Source: JBOGOC01 sp050747525
Lineage (GTDB): Bacteria; Acidobacteriota; Polarisedimenticolia; JACPZX01; DASXTC01
NCBI GenBank assembly: GCA_050747525.1
Contig: JBOGOC010000110.1
Coordinates: forward strand, 85,515-149,514
Direction: 5' to 3'
DNA length: 64,000 nt
This document shows, piece after piece, positions 33,981 to 43,411 of this stretch. Every line of letters starts with the position of its first letter. The first letter of the stretch is position 1. Below the pieces are notes generated by a model. The model did no database searches, was not told the DNA's origin, and was given only the letters and a program-made list of their open reading frames with translations. The translations under genes were made by a program, and so were the position numbers.

Positions 33981-34555
33981 TGGGGTGGGTGGCCGAGATC
34001 CTCCGCAAGAGCCACAGAGAGTGCGCGGTGTGCCGTCTGGCGCCGATCCATCTCTACGCGCCGGAGGAAGCGGACATCACGGCGCTGGAGGTCTCACCGG
34101 AGCCGAGCGGGACCCCGCTGTGCCACGCCTGCCTGGGGGCCAGGATGGGCCAGGATCTTTCCGAGTTCGAAGGGCGCTGCCTGGTGTTCGAGCCCTCGAT
34201 GGGCCCCGAGACGTACGTCTTCAGGCCGCTGGGTGACGCCGCGCTCGCGGGAAGGACCGAGCGGGCGCTCGAGAGCCTGCCGTCCGCGTGCAAGGGGTGC
34301 GGCGCGGAAGGGCGCTTCGTCTGGGTGCCCGTGGATCACGATGCGGGTCTGTGGGCCGACGACTGGCTCCCCGCCCTCGAGTCGGGAGAGCTGTCGGCCG
34401 GCGAGGCGCTGTGCGGGCGCTGCACGGGGGCGCGTCTGGCCCGCACGCTCGAGGAGCGCGGCCTCACCTTCGAGGCGGTCACGCCGGCGAGCGGCCGCGC
34501 CGACGGGGTGCTGTGCGGCTGCGAAGCTTCCCTCGGCCCTCTCGACGATGAGTGA
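33980..34555 (+). CDS. Cys-rich cytoplasmic protein of unknown function
   Basis: This encodes 191 residues from ATG 33980 (TGATG overlap). Five cysteine pairs, all as CxxC or close to it, are spread over the protein (ECAVC, LCHAC, CKGC, CGRC, LCGC), suggesting several zinc sites or an iron-sulfur cluster. No signal peptide or transmembrane helix is seen. No family is recognised. Its place in the operon suggests a link to the redox system but may be fortuitous. Confidence 0.7.
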   Translation: MGWVAEILRKSHRECAVCRLAPIHLYAPEEADITALEVSPEPSGTPLCHACLGARMGQDLSEFEGRCLVFEPSMGPETYVFRPLGDAALAGRTERALESLPSACKGCGAEGRFVWVPVDHDAGLWADDWLPALESGELSAGEALCGRCTGARLARTLEERGLTFEAVTPASGRADGVLCGCEASLGPLDDE

Positions 34556-35015
34556 TACACTCCCGCGCGTGACGGCTCAGGGTCGTGTTGACTGGCACAC
34601 CTACTTCATGAACATCGCGCGCGAAGCTGCCACCCGCTCCACGTGCGACCGCAAGCACGTGGGCGCGGTCATCGTGCGCGAGAAGACCATCCTCTCCACC
34701 GGCTACAACGGCAGCATCCGCGGCATGCCCCACTGCGACGAGAACGGCCACGAGATGGAGAACGGCCACTGCGTGGGGACCATCCATGCCGAGGCCAACG
34801 CCATCATCCAGGCCGCCCGCAACGGCGTGAACATCAACGGAGGCGAGCTGTACACCACGGCCAGCCCGTGCTGGAGCTGCTTCAAGCTGATCGCCAACAG
34901 CGGCATCCACACGATCTACTACGGCGAGTTCTACCGTGACGAGCGAAGCCTCAAAGTGGCCCGCCAGGCGGGCATCGAGCTGATCGACCTGCGCCCCAAG
35001 GCGGAGCTGGCGTGA
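34548..35015 (+). CDS. dCMP deaminase family protein
   Basis: This encodes 155 residues. The zinc deaminase motifs are complete: H80-A-E82 in TIHAEANAI and PC108xxC111 in ASPCWSCFKL. The spacing and the C-rich insert before HAE (HCDENGHEMENGHC) follow the ComEB/dCMP deaminase group. It converts dCMP to dUMP for thymidylate synthesis. The start overlaps the previous gene by 8 nt and the stop overlaps the next by 4 (GTGA). Confidence 0.93.
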   Translation: MSDTLPRVTAQGRVDWHTYFMNIAREAATRSTCDRKHVGAVIVREKTILSTGYNGSIRGMPHCDENGHEMENGHCVGTIHAEANAIIQAARNGVNINGGELYTTASPCWSCFKLIANSGIHTIYYGEFYRDERSLKVARQAGIELIDLRPKAELA

Positions 35016-35620
35016 GCGCTCCCCGCGTGGTCCTTCTGGACGGACCGGCCGCACCCAGGCTGGCGGCCTCGCTCACGGAGGCCGGCGAGCCCGTGACGGT
35101 GGCCGGCTCACCGGCCGAGCTGGCGCGTATCCTGAACGTCTCCCCCGTCGACGTCATCGTGCTGGATCTGTCCGACGGAAAGAAAGCGCAGCGGGAAGCG
35201 ATCGATCCTCGCGGAGCCTTCGTGCTGGCCCTCACGCGTGACGGCAAGGCGCCGGCCCATGCCCCTGCCCGTCCCGACGTCTGCGTCCCGGTGAAGGATC
35301 TGGAGCGCGCGGTGCGCGAGGTGCGCGGCGCGGCGGCGATCCGACGCCTCTCCGAGGCGACCCTCGAGCTGGAGCAGCTTCGCATCGCGGTGACGCACGC
35401 GCGGCGCACGGCGCACGATCTGGCTCAGCCCCTGACCACCATCCTGGCGCGGGCGCAGCTGCTGGCCGGAAAGCTGGCTCCCGGAGATCCGAGCGCGCGG
35501 GCGGTGGGGATCATCTGCGAGGAGAGCGAGAGGCTGGCGCGCCTCGTGGAGGAGTTCCAGAAGCTCAGGGAGTTGACGCGCCGTCCGGGCCTGCCGGCGG
35601 ATCAGGCTGGCCAGACGTAG
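35012..35620 (+). CDS. pseudo-receiver fused to a histidine-kinase dimerisation domain
   Basis: This encodes 202 residues from GTG 35012. The first ~105 residues look like a receiver fold (VVLLDG, VDVIVLDLSDG with a possible D52, LALTRDG, VCVPVKD) that lacks the usual acidic pair near the N-terminus. A helical part then carries an H-box, TAHDLAQPLTTILARAQLL, with H135. No ATP-binding (HATPase) domain follows; the protein simply ends. Such a protein could be a phosphotransfer or dimerisation adaptor. Its 3' end overlaps the convergent lipoprotein gene by 56 nt. Confidence 0.75.
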   Translation: MSAPRVVLLDGPAAPRLAASLTEAGEPVTVAGSPAELARILNVSPVDVIVLDLSDGKKAQREAIDPRGAFVLALTRDGKAPAHAPARPDVCVPVKDLERAVREVRGAAAIRRLSEATLELEQLRIAVTHARRTAHDLAQPLTTILARAQLLAGKLAPGDPSARAVGIICEESERLARLVEEFQKLRELTRRPGLPADQAGQT

Positions 35621-36620
35621 GCTGGCCGGCCCCTCCGAACCCCATCAGCCCCCCCATCTTCCCTCCCAGCAGCCTGGCCACGTTGTCCACGTCCGAGGAC
35701 GGGATGCTCCCCGCGGCTCTCACGATGCCGGTGTCCGCCTCGATCACCAGATCGGACATGAGCCGGCCCAGGTCGGGGCTCGTCTCCTTGAGAGCCAGGC
35801 GTCCCAGCGACTCGGCCCCCTTGAGGATGTCGGCCACCCTCATGGCGTCCTCATCGGTCGCGGCTGTCATCTCCACCAGGGCGCGGATCGGCTCGCCATC
35901 GTCGAAGCTGAAGGAGACTTCCCGGATGGGGCCCAGCGCGGCCAGCGCGTTCGCCTGGTTCAGGCCGCCGAGCACGCCGCCGATCGCCCCGCGCAGATCC
36001 TCGGCGCGCACGATGCCCCAGCCTTCAGGGTCGCGGCCCATGCGGCGCAGCAGCCTTCCGGCGCGCTCCTCGGCCGACAGGCCCGGCTTGCTCCCCGACT
36101 TCACCTGCGCGACCTTCTCGAGGGTCTCGCCGTCCCCGAAGATGGCGGTGGAGGCATCCACCACACCGATGCAGAAGCGGCACCGGCCGTCGAGAACCAC
36201 CACCTCGAAGATGTCCATGCCGGCGACCTTCTGCGAGGGGAGCCCGGAATCCTTCAGGAAATCGTAAACCTTGCGTCCGTCGAAGGTGCCCATGGCCACG
36301 CCGCTCATCTCGCGCAGCCCGTCATCGCCGGCCGTAGCCAGGAACATCACGCGCTGGACGTCCTTCGACGGGTCGATGCCCGTGGCCTCCGCGAACTTGT
36401 AGAAGTTGAGGCGGTTGAGCCCGAAGGCGCTCTCCCTCGACTTGTACAGCTCGTAGAGGCGGCTGTTCAGCAGGGAGGGCACATCCAGGGAGATGGCGAA
36501 GGTGGCGTCGGCCGGGATCAGCTCGGCCCCTTCGGGAAGGGGCTTGCGCAGCCCGCAGGCGGACACCGCTCCCATCAGCGTCAGGGCCAGCACCAGCGAG
36601 GGGACGAACCTTGGCTTCAT
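35565..36620 (-). CDS. lipoprotein of unknown function
   Basis: This encodes 351 residues from ATG 36618-36620, with AAGGAG 5 nt upstream. The signal ends in a lipobox (GAVSAC22). The mature protein begins with PLPEGAELIPADATFAISLDVPSLLNS, resembling DUF3352-type proteins whose start declares a 'value as a sum of small terms'; the middle (GVAMGTFDGRKVYDFLKDSGL, VVLDGRCRFCIGVVDASTAIFGD) shows repeated alpha/beta units. A TATAAT at 36679-36684 on this strand could be its -10 box, though no good -35 is seen. Function unknown. Confidence 0.75.
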   Translation of the reverse strand: MKPRFVPSLVLALTLMGAVSACGLRKPLPEGAELIPADATFAISLDVPSLLNSRLYELYKSRESAFGLNRLNFYKFAEATGIDPSKDVQRVMFLATAGDDGLREMSGVAMGTFDGRKVYDFLKDSGLPSQKVAGMDIFEVVVLDGRCRFCIGVVDASTAIFGDGETLEKVAQVKSGSKPGLSAEERAGRLLRRMGRDPEGWGIVRAEDLRGAIGGVLGGLNQANALAALGPIREVSFSFDDGEPIRALVEMTAATDEDAMRVADILKGAESLGRLALKETSPDLGRLMSDLVIEADTGIVRAAGSIPSSDVDNVARLLGGKMGGLMGFGGAGQPTSGQPDPPAGPDGASTP

Positions 36621-36695
36621 CGAGGCTCCTTGACCGGCTGATACGTCGGCTCCACGCGCCAGGTTCAGCCGGGTCTCCATTATAGGGGCATTTCG

Positions 36696-38006
36696 TTGCG
36701 GCCCCCGCGGCCCGGGTGGTACCCTCCCGGTCCCTTGAGACGCCCCCGGCACCTGCGGCACACAGGCACTCTTCCGCGCAGCCGTCCCCACGGCAGGCCC
36801 TCGTCCCTCCCGGGGTCGGACTACAAGGCCCTGTACCGCAAGATCGAGCGGGTCATCGACAAGATCGGCCGGATCGAGGACTCGTCCACGACCCTGTCGG
36901 CCTGCTTGCGCGCCCTGGTGGACAACTTCCACGACGATCTGGGGTTCGTGGGGGGACGCATCTACGAGCGCGAGCAGGATGACTACGTCCTGCGCGTGCG
37001 CTATGGCCGGTCCCGCAGCGCCCCCATCGGCTACCTCGTGCCGGCCGCCTACGGCCCGATCCAGACGGCGCTGAAGGAGGGCCTCGTCATCGTGCGCCGC
37101 ACCGACCCCGGGTGGGACGAGACGATCGAGGGGGCCATCGGTGTCTCCAAGTTCGCCGCCTTCGCGGTGGGAGAGGACGGGCACCACCTCATCTCGCTCA
37201 CCATCAAGGGCCCCATCGACGAGGAGCACACGCTCTACGCGCTCAACGGCGTGCGGCACATCATCAACATGAAGCTGCGGCAGCAGCACCTGCACGACAT
37301 CATCCACGAAGCGCGCGACATCCAGCTCAGCCTGCTTCCGCTGGGGCCTCCGCAGTTCGAGGGCTTCGACATGCATGGCGAGTCGATCCCGGCCGACGTG
37401 GTGGGAGGGGATCTGTTCGATTACCTGCCGCACTCCAGCCGGCTGCTGGGCGTGGCCATCGCCGACGCCTCCGGGCACGGCCTGCCCGCCGCGCTGCAGG
37501 CGCGCGACGTGATCACCGGCATGCGCATGGGGATGGAGGAGCACCTGAAAGTGATCACCGCCATGGAGAGGCTCAACCGGGTGATCCACCGCAGCCGCCT
37601 CACGTCCCGGTTCGTCTCGCTGTTCTACGGCGAGGCCGAATCGAACGGCAATTTCGTCTACTGCAACGCGGGCCACCCGCCGGCCCTTCACCTGCACGAC
37701 GGGACCATCGCCGAGCTGACCCTCGGGGGCCTCGTGCTGGGGCCCAATCCGGTGGCCCGGTACGAGCGGGGCTTCCTCACGCTGTCGCGCGGAGACTGCA
37801 TCCTCATGTACACCGACGGCGTGACCGAAGCGGCCGACCGATCCGAGCGCGAGTACGGCCTCCCCCGCCTCAAGACCCTGCTGCGCCGCGTCGCCGGACA
37901 GAGCGCGCGAGAGATCGTCGGCGCCGTCTTCGAAGACCTGAATCGGTTCACCGCCGGCGCCCCCCAGATCGACGACCGAACAATCGTCGCCATCCGCAAG
38001 CTGTAA
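36696..38006 (+). CDS. GAF-SpoIIE PP2C-type phosphatase
   Basis: The conserved protein starts near residue 42 (SDYKALYRKIERVIDKIG). A GAF-like sensor (to about 190) precedes a SpoIIE/RsbU-type PP2C domain with the metal motifs PADVVGGDLFDY and IADASGHGLPAALQA, then FCNAGHPP-like YCNAGHPPALHL and MYTDGVTEAADR, ending DDRTIVAIRKL. It should dephosphorylate an anti-sigma-antagonist or a similar Ser/Thr-phosphoprotein. The true start is unclear: the given TTG 36696 opens a Pro/Arg-rich stretch, and TTG 36735 is another option. The gene lies just before the polysaccharide cluster. Confidence 0.88.
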   Translation: MRPPRPGWYPPGPLRRPRHLRHTGTLPRSRPHGRPSSLPGSDYKALYRKIERVIDKIGRIEDSSTTLSACLRALVDNFHDDLGFVGGRIYEREQDDYVLRVRYGRSRSAPIGYLVPAAYGPIQTALKEGLVIVRRTDPGWDETIEGAIGVSKFAAFAVGEDGHHLISLTIKGPIDEEHTLYALNGVRHIINMKLRQQHLHDIIHEARDIQLSLLPLGPPQFEGFDMHGESIPADVVGGDLFDYLPHSSRLLGVAIADASGHGLPAALQARDVITGMRMGMEEHLKVITAMERLNRVIHRSRLTSRFVSLFYGEAESNGNFVYCNAGHPPALHLHDGTIAELTLGGLVLGPNPVARYERGFLTLSRGDCILMYTDGVTEAADRSEREYGLPRLKTLLRRVAGQSAREIVGAVFEDLNRFTAGAPQIDDRTIVAIRKL

Positions 38007-38039
38007 CAAACGTCAACACTCGTCATCCCGCTGTAATCC

Positions 38040-38067
38040 TTGACAGGCGAGGCTTCCCGGGTACATT
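38040..38067 (+). promoter_or_regulatory. sigma-70-type promoter before the coiled-coil gene
   Basis: TTGACA (38040-38045) and TACATT (38062-38067) are 16 bp apart, about 55 nt before the start at 38123. A short T-run precedes the gene. Confidence 0.6.
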
Positions 38068-38122
38068 TAGGCAGCTTTTTTCACGACAGAATCGGCTGTC
38101 AACGCGGGGGAGATGGGGCTTC

Positions 38123-38602
38123 ATGCAAATCAAGGAACGCATCGACAACTGCCTGACCTCCCTCGAGCAGCGGAGGCAGTCGGTGGATCGCTTTCAGACG
38201 AAGGTCCGGCATCTGATGGACAGCCTCAAGGCGGGGGGGATGGCCTCCGGCGGCCTCGACGAAGTCCTCCAGACGCTGCAGTCGGTCCTCACCGACTATG
38301 CCGAGATCAGCTCGAGCTGCGAGGACATGGTGGTTGCCCTGCGGGAGATCGGCGACCACCTCACCCGCATCGAGGAAGGCCGGCAGAAGATCCTCAACGG
38401 GGTGGAGACGATACTCAAGAATCTGTCACATCTGGACAAGGTGTCGGCCGGCGGCCTCCAGTCAGGGGCCCCCGGAGCGGCCGGCAGGCCCAAGAAGATC
38501 CTGCTGGTCCGGATCAACCCGGACGCCCCCACCGGCCCCACGGCCCCCAAGGCGGAAGAGGAAGAGGGCGCCGAGACCCCCACCGAGGAGACCGTCCACT
38601 GA
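38123..38602 (+). CDS. small helical coiled-coil protein
   Basis: This encodes 159 residues. The first ~115 are almost all helical with heptad-like spacing (ERIDNCLTSLEQRRQSVDRFQTKVRHL, ISSSCEDMVVALREIGDHL). A Gly/Ala linker and an acidic, Pro-rich tail (about 130-159) follow. No signal peptide or known family is seen. It has its own promoter and sits before the exopolysaccharide genes, so it may be a cytoplasmic partner of that system, but nothing shows this directly. Confidence 0.75.
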   Translation: MQIKERIDNCLTSLEQRRQSVDRFQTKVRHLMDSLKAGGMASGGLDEVLQTLQSVLTDYAEISSSCEDMVVALREIGDHLTRIEEGRQKILNGVETILKNLSHLDKVSAGGLQSGAPGAAGRPKKILLVRINPDAPTGPTAPKAEEEEGAETPTEETVH

Positions 38603-38629
38603 CCGGATCGCCCCGGTAGCCGTATCCGT

Positions 38630-38658
38630 TTGACGCACCACCACTTATGTGATAAAAG
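38630..38658 (+). promoter_or_regulatory. probable promoter of the polysaccharide cluster
   Basis: TTGACG (38630-38635) and TAAAAG (38653-38658) are 17 bp apart. Transcription would start near 38665, which excludes the first open codon (GTG 38649) as the start of the following gene and supports GTG 38697 or 38724. Confidence 0.5.
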
Positions 38659-38723
38659 TTCGCCCACTCCAGGCCGGACGACATCTGGTCGAACCGGTGA
38701 GGAGAGGGGGTTTCATCGTTTTC

Positions 38724-39983
38724 GTGCGGCTTGCATTCGTTTCGATTCTGGCGTCGTTCCTGGTGGCCGGCTCCTCCCTCGCGGATGTCCTGGACGACCC
38801 CGATCCCGACTTCTCCCTTCGAGATACCCTCGCCGTTGGCCCGTTTCACGTGGCCCCCTTCTTTTTTATCCGGGACCTGGGCTACGACGACAACGTCCGG
38901 CTCGGGACGGCCGAGACGGTGGACGACTTCACCCTGACCCTGGGCCCGGGGGCCCGTGCCGTCATGCCCCTGGGGCACCGCGGAGCCCTCTCATTCTGGG
39001 ACGAGATGGACTTCGCCTTGTACGCGACCCAGACCGACCTGAACACGGTGAACAACACCCTGCGGGCGAAGGGGCACTACTACCTGCGCGACACCATCGC
39101 CTTTCTGGAAGGAGAGCAGAGGAACTTCCGGCAGAGGCCCAACAACGAAATCGACTTCCGGATCCGCGACATCACCACCCAGGCCAGGATGGGAGGGCGG
39201 TACCGTCCCGAGGGGAGGCTGGGGGCCGACCTGTCCATCATCCGGACGGACTTCCACTACGAGCTGGGCGACATCGAGATCCCCGAGGAGGTCGATGAGG
39301 AGGACATCGTGCTCAAGGCGACCGCCTCCATCCGGCGGCTCGAGCGCACCGAGACCGGCGCCAGGGTGGGGGGTCGGCTCAAGCTCCGGCCCCGCACCAC
39401 GTTGCTGCTCGACGTAGAGCAGGCGGACATCGACTTCCAGTACCTCACCGTGCCGGCGCGGCGCAACTCGCTGGCCCGAAGCGCCATGCTGGGCCTGGAG
39501 TTCGACCCTTCCGGGGGATTGAAGGGGTTCATCAAGGCGGGCCTCAAGGACCTGGAGCCGGACTCGGATCTGCTGCTCGGGTACCACGGCTTCATCGCCG
39601 ACGCCGAGGTGAGCGCCCGACTGGGGGGACGCGGTGACCTGAAGGCCACCTACGTGCACAACACCGGCTTCTCTTCGATGGGCGACAACCTCTACTACAT
39701 CCTCGACCGCAAAGGGCTGGGTTACGAACACTTCATCAACCAGCGGCTCAGCCTGGGATTGGAGCAGGTTCTGAGCGAATACGAGTATCCCGTAGACCTT
39801 CAGGGTCAGATTTCCACCCACCGCACCGACGACATCACCGAGACGCGGGCGCAGGTCCGCTACCGCTTCGGGCCGACCCTGCGCCTGGGGCTCCGCGTCT
39901 CGCAATGGCGGCGCGACTCGACCATCGATTCCGAGGACGAGGACCGAACCACCGCAACCGTCCTGATGGAGTACAAACCATGA
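38724..39983 (+). CDS. outer-membrane beta-barrel protein of the polysaccharide cluster
   Basis: From GTG 38724 this encodes 419 residues beginning with a signal peptide (RLAFVSILASFLVAGSSLAD). The mature protein is a run of amphipathic strands (e.g. WDEMDFALYATQTD, YHYELGD-type patterns) ending in an aromatic-rich strand, like the barrel proteins (BBP2/EpsL type) found in Wzx/Wzy polysaccharide loci. GTG 38697 would add nine residues. The stop overlaps the Wza-like gene (ATGA). It probably forms or assists the outer-membrane exit channel. Confidence 0.8.
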   Translation: MRLAFVSILASFLVAGSSLADVLDDPDPDFSLRDTLAVGPFHVAPFFFIRDLGYDDNVRLGTAETVDDFTLTLGPGARAVMPLGHRGALSFWDEMDFALYATQTDLNTVNNTLRAKGHYYLRDTIAFLEGEQRNFRQRPNNEIDFRIRDITTQARMGGRYRPEGRLGADLSIIRTDFHYELGDIEIPEEVDEEDIVLKATASIRRLERTETGARVGGRLKLRPRTTLLLDVEQADIDFQYLTVPARRNSLARSAMLGLEFDPSGGLKGFIKAGLKDLEPDSDLLLGYHGFIADAEVSARLGGRGDLKATYVHNTGFSSMGDNLYYILDRKGLGYEHFINQRLSLGLEQVLSEYEYPVDLQGQISTHRTDDITETRAQVRYRFGPTLRLGLRVSQWRRDSTIDSEDEDRTTATVLMEYKP

Positions 39984-41140
39984 AGACGATCCTTGCCGCG
40001 CTCGCCCTTCTGACCGCGGTGGAGCGCTCTCCCGATGGAGACCGCATCCAGCTGACCTTCGACGCTCCCGTGTCGTTCAGCCAGACGGTGAGCGCCACGC
40101 CTCCACGCGTGACGCTCGACGTCATGACCTCCCAGATCCCCGCGCCGCTCATGGTCAAGGCCACCGAGGTGGGGCTGGCCGTCACCCCGGTGGACGAGGC
40201 GCGCACCCGCTTCAGCCTTCCGCTCCCCGCGGGCATGTCGGCCACGGTCAGCTCCAGCGGCGCCGTGCTGGAGATCGCCCTGTCGCCCGAGCCCCTGCTC
40301 CTGCATGCCGGCCCGCCTCGAGGCGAGGACGCCGGGGGGATTCCCCCGGCCGAGCCGGACGCCGCTGGCGACGACCCGGACGCCGGGTTCGTCATCGGCC
40401 CGGAGGACCTCATCGAGGTGAACGTGTTCGAGCTTCCTGAGCTCAAGACGACCACACGCGTCCTCGGAGACGGCACCATCAGCCTGCCGCTTCTGGGGGT
40501 GCTCAGGGCGGCGGGCCTCACCAGCCAGGGGCTCGAGATGCGCCTGCGCGACCTGCTGGAGGCCCGCTTCCTGCTCAATCCTCAGGTCTCGGTGGACGTG
40601 ACCGAGCACCGCAGCAGCCTCGTCTCGGTGATCGGGGCGGTGAGCAAGCCCGGCAGCTACGAGATGATCGGGCCGCGCACCGTCATGCAGATGATCTCCG
40701 AAGCCGGCGGGCTCACCAAGGAGTACGGCTCGCAGATCCTCATCCTGCGCCGGGCGGCAGCCGGCTCCGAACGAATCGAGCTGGATCTCGAGGAGCTGAT
40801 CATCCGCGGGAACCCAAAGCTGAACATGGCCGTCCTGCCTGGCGACATCATCAACGTGCCCATCGACCGGCCGATCTACGTGTACGTGGATGGGGCCGTG
40901 AAGAACCCCGGCCAGATCGAGGGGAAGGTGAGCCGCCCCATCACCCTGCTGCAGGCCGTGGCCCGCGCGGGAGGCCTCACCGAGCGAGCCAACCTGCGCG
41001 GCGTGCACGTGTTGCGCAAGCAGGCGGATGGATCGCAGACGCGGATCCCGGTCGACCTGAAGGACATCCGCAAGGGGAAGGCCGACGACCTGCTGCTCGA
41101 AGAAGGGGACGTCGTCGTGATCCCGGAGACATTTTTCTAA
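39980..41140 (+). CDS. Wza-like polysaccharide export protein with AMIN-like N-domain
   Basis: This encodes 386 residues from ATG 39980. The N-terminal ~110 residues (GDRIQLTFDAPVSFSQTVS...PPRVTLDVMTSQ) look like an AMIN domain, which binds cell-wall glycans. Then comes a Poly_export domain (FVIGPEDLIEVNVFELPELKTTTRVLGDGTISLPLLG) and two SLBB units (VIGAVSKPGSYEMIGP and VYVDGAVKNPGQIEG). The signal segment is short and there is no lipobox cysteine, unlike E. coli Wza. It should form the periplasmic/outer-membrane export conduit together with the barrel and the BY-kinase. Confidence 0.9.
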   Translation: MKTILAALALLTAVERSPDGDRIQLTFDAPVSFSQTVSATPPRVTLDVMTSQIPAPLMVKATEVGLAVTPVDEARTRFSLPLPAGMSATVSSSGAVLEIALSPEPLLLHAGPPRGEDAGGIPPAEPDAAGDDPDAGFVIGPEDLIEVNVFELPELKTTTRVLGDGTISLPLLGVLRAAGLTSQGLEMRLRDLLEARFLLNPQVSVDVTEHRSSLVSVIGAVSKPGSYEMIGPRTVMQMISEAGGLTKEYGSQILILRRAAAGSERIELDLEELIIRGNPKLNMAVLPGDIINVPIDRPIYVYVDGAVKNPGQIEGKVSRPITLLQAVARAGGLTERANLRGVHVLRKQADGSQTRIPVDLKDIRKGKADDLLLEEGDVVVIPETFF

Positions 41141-41168
41141 TGCTGCCCCAGAGGAGGACCGTGAGCCG

Positions 41169-43388
41169 ATGAACCCATCACCAACGGAGCGTCAGGTGCA
41201 CCTGCTGGACTACTGGCAGGTGCTCATCAAGAGACGCTGGGTGATCTACTCCGCCCTGGTCCTGGTCACGGGCCTCGTGACACTGGGATCGTTCCTGGTG
41301 CGCCCGCAATACACGGCCACCGTGCAGCTGCAGATCGAGAAGTACAACCCCAACGTGCTGCCTTTCCAGGACGTCATGGCCAGCTACAGCGACTTCAGGG
41401 ACGACTTCTACGAGACGCAGTCGCGGCTGATCCAGAGCCGCAGCGTGGCCCGCGCCGTGGTGCGCAAGCTGGACCTGAGCAAGCATCCAGCCTACGAGCT
41501 GCCCGTGAGCAGGAGCTCCGAGCCGCCGACCCCGGAGGAGCGGGAGAACATTCTGGCGGCCATGGTGCAGGCCGGCACTCAGGTCAACCTCATCCGCAAT
41601 AGCCGCCTGGTGAACATCTCGTTCACCGGCCCCGACGCCGAGCTGTCGGCCCGGGTGGCCAACACCATCGGCGACTCGTTCATCGAGTTCAACGCCAGCA
41701 ACGCGTACAACACGTCCGAACGGGCCACCACGTCGATGTCGCGTCTGATCGAGACCCTCACCCAGGAGATCGACCAGAAAGAGCGCAACCTGCAGGAATA
41801 CGCGAAGGAGCAGGAGATCATCCTGCTGGACGAGAAGCAGAACGCGACCACGCAGAAGCTCAACGACCTCAACACCGCCTTCACCAAGGCCCAGACCGTG
41901 CGCATCGGCCACGAGGCCAGGTACGCGGCCATGAAAGAGACTCCCGCCGAGCAGATGACGGAGCTGATGACCAACGACCTCCTCCAGGAGCTGTCGCGCA
42001 AGCACGCCGAGCTGGAGCGGGAGTACGTCAAGATGTCCGAGCGCTTCAAGCCGGCCTACCCGCCCATGGCGCGCCTCCGGATCGAGCTGGAGAAGGCGCG
42101 CGTGCGTCTGGACTCGGAGCGCGGAGATCTGCGCCAGCGCCTCGTCGCTCAGGCGCGCGAACAGTACCAGGCGGCCCTGCGTGAGGAGCAGTCTCTGGCC
42201 GAGGCCCTCGACCAGCAGAAGAGAGAGACGCAGGAGCTGGGGATCCGAGCGATCCAGTACAACAATCAGCGCATCGAGATCGAGAACAAGCGCAAGACGC
42301 TGGAGGCGCTGCTCAAGCGCCAGACCGAGACGCAGACCACCGCGGGCATGGAAAACCCCCAGGGCAACGTGCGCGTCGTGGACGAGGCGGCGATCCCGAC
42401 CGCGCCGTCCTCGCCCCAGCGAGGGCTCAACTTCCTGCTGAGCCTCGTCGCGGGTCTTGGGCTCGGAATTGGCCTCGCCTTCTTCTTCGACTACATGGAC
42501 GACTCGGTGAACACGGCCGACGATCTGTCACGCATCGCGGCGCTTCCTTGCCTTGGGATCATCCCTTCTCATGACGAGGAAGCGCGCCGCCTCAGCGTGG
42601 TTCGGGCCAAAGAGAACAACGAGGAGGCCTCCCGCCCGGAGATAGATCTGGCCACGATGCGCGACGCACGGTCTCAGGTGTCGGAGTCGTTCCGCGAGCT
42701 GCGCACGGCGCTGCTCGTTTCGTCGCCGGGTAGAGCCCCGAGGAACCTTCTGGTCACCAGTTCCCAACCGCGTGAGGGAAAGACATCCACCGCGCTGAAC
42801 CTGGCTATCACGCTGGCGCAACTGAATCGCCGCGTGCTCATCGTGGATGCCGATTTGAGGCGGCCCCGCCTCCACAAGGCGTTGGAGCAGGCCAATGCGG
42901 CCGGCCTGTCCACGTGCCTGAGCGGGGCGGAGAGCCTCGATCAGGTCATCGTGCCCGCAGGTCCCGCCAACCTCTTCCTGCTGCCGAGCGGACCACCCCC
43001 GCCAAATCCGGCGGAGTTGCTCGACTCGGCGGAGTTCGGTTCGTTGGTGGATCGGCTCTCCGGGTACGATCATGTGCTCTTCGATTCTCCCCCCATTCTG
43101 AGCGTGACCGACGCCAGCATCATGGCCAGACACATGGATGGCGTGGTGCTGGTGGTCAGGGCGGGCGCTACGCCTCGCAATAGCGTGGCGCGGGCCACAG
43201 AGAAACTGAGAGTGGTCAAGGCGCGCGTGCTGGGAGCGCTGCTGAACCGCGTGGACGTATCGTCACACGGTGGATACTACCGCTCCTACTACTCGTACTA
43301 CGGTCACGAAAAAGACAAGGACGCGGAGGCGGCCGTGTCCGAGGCATCTCCATCCGCCAGGCCCAGGATGTTCAGAAAGCGGACGTGA
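41169..43388 (+). CDS. polysaccharide co-polymerase/tyrosine autokinase (Wzc-like)
   Basis: This is a 739-residue inner-membrane protein. A Wzz domain begins at the first helix (about 25-45), followed by a long periplasmic coiled coil (about 200-400) and a second helix near 420-440 (RGLNFLLSLVAGLGLGIGLAFFF). The cytoplasmic BY-kinase domain has Walker A SSQPREGKTS (about 535), Walker A' VLIVDADLRRP and Walker B LFDSPP. The C-terminus is Tyr-rich (YYRSYYSYYG), the usual autophosphorylation cluster. It controls chain length and export. AGGAGG lies just upstream. Confidence 0.94.
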   Translation: MNPSPTERQVHLLDYWQVLIKRRWVIYSALVLVTGLVTLGSFLVRPQYTATVQLQIEKYNPNVLPFQDVMASYSDFRDDFYETQSRLIQSRSVARAVVRKLDLSKHPAYELPVSRSSEPPTPEERENILAAMVQAGTQVNLIRNSRLVNISFTGPDAELSARVANTIGDSFIEFNASNAYNTSERATTSMSRLIETLTQEIDQKERNLQEYAKEQEIILLDEKQNATTQKLNDLNTAFTKAQTVRIGHEARYAAMKETPAEQMTELMTNDLLQELSRKHAELEREYVKMSERFKPAYPPMARLRIELEKARVRLDSERGDLRQRLVAQAREQYQAALREEQSLAEALDQQKRETQELGIRAIQYNNQRIEIENKRKTLEALLKRQTETQTTAGMENPQGNVRVVDEAAIPTAPSSPQRGLNFLLSLVAGLGLGIGLAFFFDYMDDSVNTADDLSRIAALPCLGIIPSHDEEARRLSVVRAKENNEEASRPEIDLATMRDARSQVSESFRELRTALLVSSPGRAPRNLLVTSSQPREGKTSTALNLAITLAQLNRRVLIVDADLRRPRLHKALEQANAAGLSTCLSGAESLDQVIVPAGPANLFLLPSGPPPPNPAELLDSAEFGSLVDRLSGYDHVLFDSPPILSVTDASIMARHMDGVVLVVRAGATPRNSVARATEKLRVVKARVLGALLNRVDVSSHGGYYRSYYSYYGHEKDKDAEAAVSEASPSARPRMFRKRT

Positions 43389-43411
43389 TCGTGAGGCAAC
43401 ACTAGTCGTTT

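Noticed and set aside
38649..38723. GTG 38649 as start of the outer-membrane barrel gene
   Set aside because: It overlaps the probable -10 box, and the signal peptide begins much later; GTG 38724 (or 38697) fits better.
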